This document shows positions 62,697 to 64,000 of a stretch of DNA of 64,000 bases, piece by piece. The stretch spans positions 155,947 through 219,946 of the forward strand of contig NZ_PGUW01000011.1 of NCBI RefSeq assembly GCF_002863565.1, read 5' to 3'. The position numbers were made by a program, and so were the translations under genes. Origin of the DNA: Bacillus sp. V5-8f (GTDB lineage: Bacteria > Bacillota > Bacilli > Bacillales > DSM-1321). The notes under the pieces are model-generated. The model did not search any database. It saw only the letters and a program-made list of their open reading frames with translations, and was not told where the DNA came from. Every line of letters begins with the position of its first letter. The stretch's first letter is position 1.

Positions 62697-62879
62697 GTTC
62701 TATATTTAGGTTTATTATAAAGAACCAAAAAATGAGAAATAGAACTTTATGATGAAACATAGAATCGTTAAGGGAATATTCAATTTTATTCTTTTTAAAG
62801 AACTAATATGTTCTTTTTATAGGTTGAAAACTGAGTGTCAGGTAGATATAATTTAAACTAATAGTTCTTCATAAAGAAC
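62697..62879. promoter_or_regulatory. promoter with SinR-like boxes for the repeat-protein gene
   Basis: TTGAAA (62824-62829) and TATAAT (62847-62852), 17-base spacer. GTTCTYT-type sites in both orientations lie at 62697-62703, 62719-62725, 62739-62745, 62797-62803 and 62810-62816, and the pair GTTCTTC/AAAGAAC at 62864-62879 covers the region just after the transcription start. The two-base gap of this pair equals that of the palindrome at 60109. Confidence 0.78.
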
Positions 62880-62923
62880 AATTGCTAAAAAGGTTTATTT
62901 ACAAAGGATAATAAAGGGGCCTA

Positions 62924-62948
62924 TCTCCACTTTTTTTAGAGGTGGAGA
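62924..62948 (+). promoter_or_regulatory. hairpin over the leader ORF ribosome binding site
   Basis: TCTCCAC (62924-62930) pairs with GTGGAGA (62942-62948). The right arm contains the Shine-Dalgarno AGGTGGAG of the leader ORF at 62950, so folding would hide it. Confidence 0.55.
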
Positions 62949-62949
62949 A

Positions 62950-63021
62950 ATGAAATTACATAAGCCAAGAAGGTTTTTAAAAGGAATGCAATTATTTAAC
63001 CGGGGGTGGACATGTCCATGA
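62950..63021 (+). CDS. 23-residue leader ORF coupled to the matrix gene
   Basis: ATG with AGAGGTGGAG upstream, encoding a basic, aromatic peptide (MKLHKPRRFLKGMQLFNRGW, then TCP). Its TGA stop overlaps the ATG of the next gene as ATGA. The big gene has only a modest GGGGGTGG site of its own, so ribosomes ending the leader could start it. Reading frame too short to prove; called from the RBS and the overlap. Confidence 0.5.
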   Translation: MKLHKPRRFLKGMQLFNRGWTCP

Positions 63022-64000
63022 GGAAAAAAAGATCAGCAACAGAGAGACAAAGGAAAAAGCGGAACAGGAACGCTTATCGCATCGCCAGTATGTTGTCTAT
63101 AGCATCGTTCGGTATCGTGCAAACAATCCCTTCTTCTTACTCAGCCTTTTCAGATGTGGCAAAAGTAGAGAACGGATTCGTTTCAGCTTCCTTTGTTTTT
63201 CCAAGCACAATCGAAGATATAGTAAATGAAGTAACGAAACAGAAAGAAATTGTGGATGAGGCTAAAAAACAGGCAGCAATCATTCTAAAACAATGTACAT
63301 CTACACCCGATTCCAAATCGGCTAAGGAATGTGCAACCGAAATTGAAAAGTTGCTGGAATCAGCAAGTAAGGAAGCGAATATGGGGTTAGAAAAAGCTGC
63401 AGAGATTGATCCTTATGTAACTCGAGCAAAAAAAGAAGCGAAGAAAGATAAGTCTATGAAGGCAATTCTTACTCTTGTACAAGAGGGAGAAAAGCAGGTT
63501 CAAGTATTGAGGCAAAATATAAATACAGGTATAAGAGAAATGGAAAAAATGGCTGACGATGCTGATGAGTATGTAGAGGCTAAAATACTTGAGGAAAAAA
63601 TAGCAGAGGAAGCACTCCGGAAACAGATGGAATTAGAAAAACAGTTAGCAGAGGAAGCACTCCGGAAACAGATGGAATTAGAAAAACAGTTAGCAGAGGA
63701 AGAAGCGAAGAAGCAGGCTGAATTAGAAAAGCAGTTAGCGGAAGAAGAGGCGAAGAAACAGGCCGAATTAGAAAAGCAGCTGGCGGAGGAAGAAGCAAAG
63801 AAGCAGGCTGAATTAGAAAAGCAGCTGGCAGAGGAAAAAGCAAAAAAACAGGCTGAATTGGAGAAGCAGTTAGCGGAAGAGGAGATGAAGAAACAGGCTG
63901 AATTGGAAAAGCAGTTAGCAGAAGAGGAAGCGAAGAAGAAATTAGAAGAAGAGAAAAACAAAACTGAAACAGGAAGTGAAACATCAAAAGGTGATCAATC
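63018..64000 (+). CDS. secreted coiled-coil repeat protein with SipW-type signal (partial, runs off window)
   Basis: At least 327 residues, no stop before the window ends. A basic N-terminus (RKKRSATERQRKKRNRNAYR) leads a hydrophobic stretch (IASMLSIASFGIVQTI) ending SSYSAFSDVAKVENGFVSAS; the A-F-x-D next to the hydrophobic part is the feature of SipW substrates such as TasA and TapA. Residues 50-194 are helical with two Cys (QCTSTPDS, KECATE); from 195 eight 15-residue repeats of LAEEEAKKQAELEKQ follow, then a Thr/Ser-rich tail. ATG 63018 is preferred to 63012 by spacing from GGGGGTGG. It stands in the place of TapA/anchor proteins of other matrix loci, but its repeat is unlike them. Confidence 0.72.
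   Translation, partial: MRKKRSATERQRKKRNRNAYRIASMLSIASFGIVQTIPSSYSAFSDVAKVENGFVSASFVFPSTIEDIVNEVTKQKEIVDEAKKQAAIILKQCTSTPDSKSAKECATEIEKLLESASKEANMGLEKAAEIDPYVTRAKKEAKKDKSMKAILTLVQEGEKQVQVLRQNINTGIREMEKMADDADEYVEAKILEEKIAEEALRKQMELEKQLAEEALRKQMELEKQLAEEEAKKQAELEKQLAEEEAKKQAELEKQLAEEEAKKQAELEKQLAEEKAKKQAELEKQLAEEEMKKQAELEKQLAEEEAKKKLEEEKNKTETGSETSKGDQ
63600..63959 (+). repeat. eight 45-bp tandem coding repeats
   Basis: Eight units of 45 bases (15 codons). The first two are almost identical (core ALRKQMELEKQL), the following five differ by single codons (EEAKKQAELEKQL), the last is diverged. Near-identical DNA at the start points to recent duplication. Confidence 0.88.

Noticed and set aside
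63600..63959. CRISPR-like tandem repeat
   Set aside because: Units are contiguous without spacers and lie in one reading frame, so this is a protein repeat. The operator palindromes at 7844-7964 were rejected as CRISPR for the same lack of spacer regularity.
63500..63987. Minus-strand frames rich in Ser, Phe, Cys over the 45-bp repeats
   Set aside because: Shadow of the E/K-rich repeat of the plus-strand gene; two overlapping frames have the same artefactual repeats and no start signal.

Overview
The window is a chromosomal segment of a spore-forming Bacillaceae bacterium. The best clues are two alpha/beta-type small acid-soluble spore proteins, YheC/YheD spore-coat ATP-grasp proteins, a sporulation-type sensor kinase, an SE1832-family protein, an IDEAL-motif protein, a PerR box before katA, SinR-like boxes, and strong AGGAGG ribosome binding sites with frequent TTG/GTG starts. 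The genus cannot be fixed from the sequence alone; Mesobacillus, Neobacillus or Cytobacillus-like is a guess. There is no rRNA, tRNA, CRISPR array, phage or intact insertion sequence. What stands out is gene decay: at least ten pseudogenes or remnants, mostly frameshifted, truncated or rearranged, lie between healthy genes. A family of palindromic GGGGTCAGTCCCC-type intergenic repeats occurs at six places.

Layout. 1-1463: a decayed UDP-glucose dehydrogenase gene and non-coding sequence. 1464-6676: four ATP-grasp ligase genes, three of them overlapping YheC/D homologues and the fourth convergent. 6844-13798: a sucrose regulon (LacI repressor, PTS EIIBC, sucrose-6-phosphate hydrolase, fructokinase, GH13 alpha-glucosidase) with a consensus promoter and four operator palindromes between repressor and transporter. 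14038-15174: a graveyard in which a threonine synthase gene is split and inverted and joined to pieces of an ECF sigma factor and a putative anti-sigma gene. 15339-30220: an SDR with an unusual repeat-rich N-terminus, PepT, two sensor kinases, a secreted M28 aminopeptidase, a sulfite-oxidase-like protein with an MFS transporter, and a CAP-domain protein. 30543-38133: a second GH13 glucosidase preceded by a LacI remnant, a thioesterase, LysR and GNAT proteins, MutT and a SpoVB-like flippase.

38142-42478: a SwrC-like RND exporter divergent from its probable TetR repressor, with matching operators. 42572-49473: a SASP, a truncated phosphoesterase, a uroporphyrinogen-III synthase, a broken spore-type small protein, a MarR regulator, an MFS transporter and a DoxX protein. 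49825-51730: a glycine riboswitch controlling an ACT protein and a UPF0210 protein. 52026-59291: a BenE-type transporter, a glycosyltransferase, DUF975 and SPFH membrane proteins, catalase with a perfect PerR box, a Gln-rich small protein and a second SASP.

59571-64000 is the most interesting part. It looks like a biofilm-matrix locus in which the SinR-like regulator, the SipW signal peptidase and the TasA fibre gene are all broken. Downstream, an anchored protein gene and a repeat-rich secreted protein (running off the window) remain open behind a promoter flanked by SinR-like boxes. The latter is preceded by a hairpin that pairs with the ribosome binding site of a 23-codon leader ORF, and this ORF overlaps the start of the big gene by ATGA.
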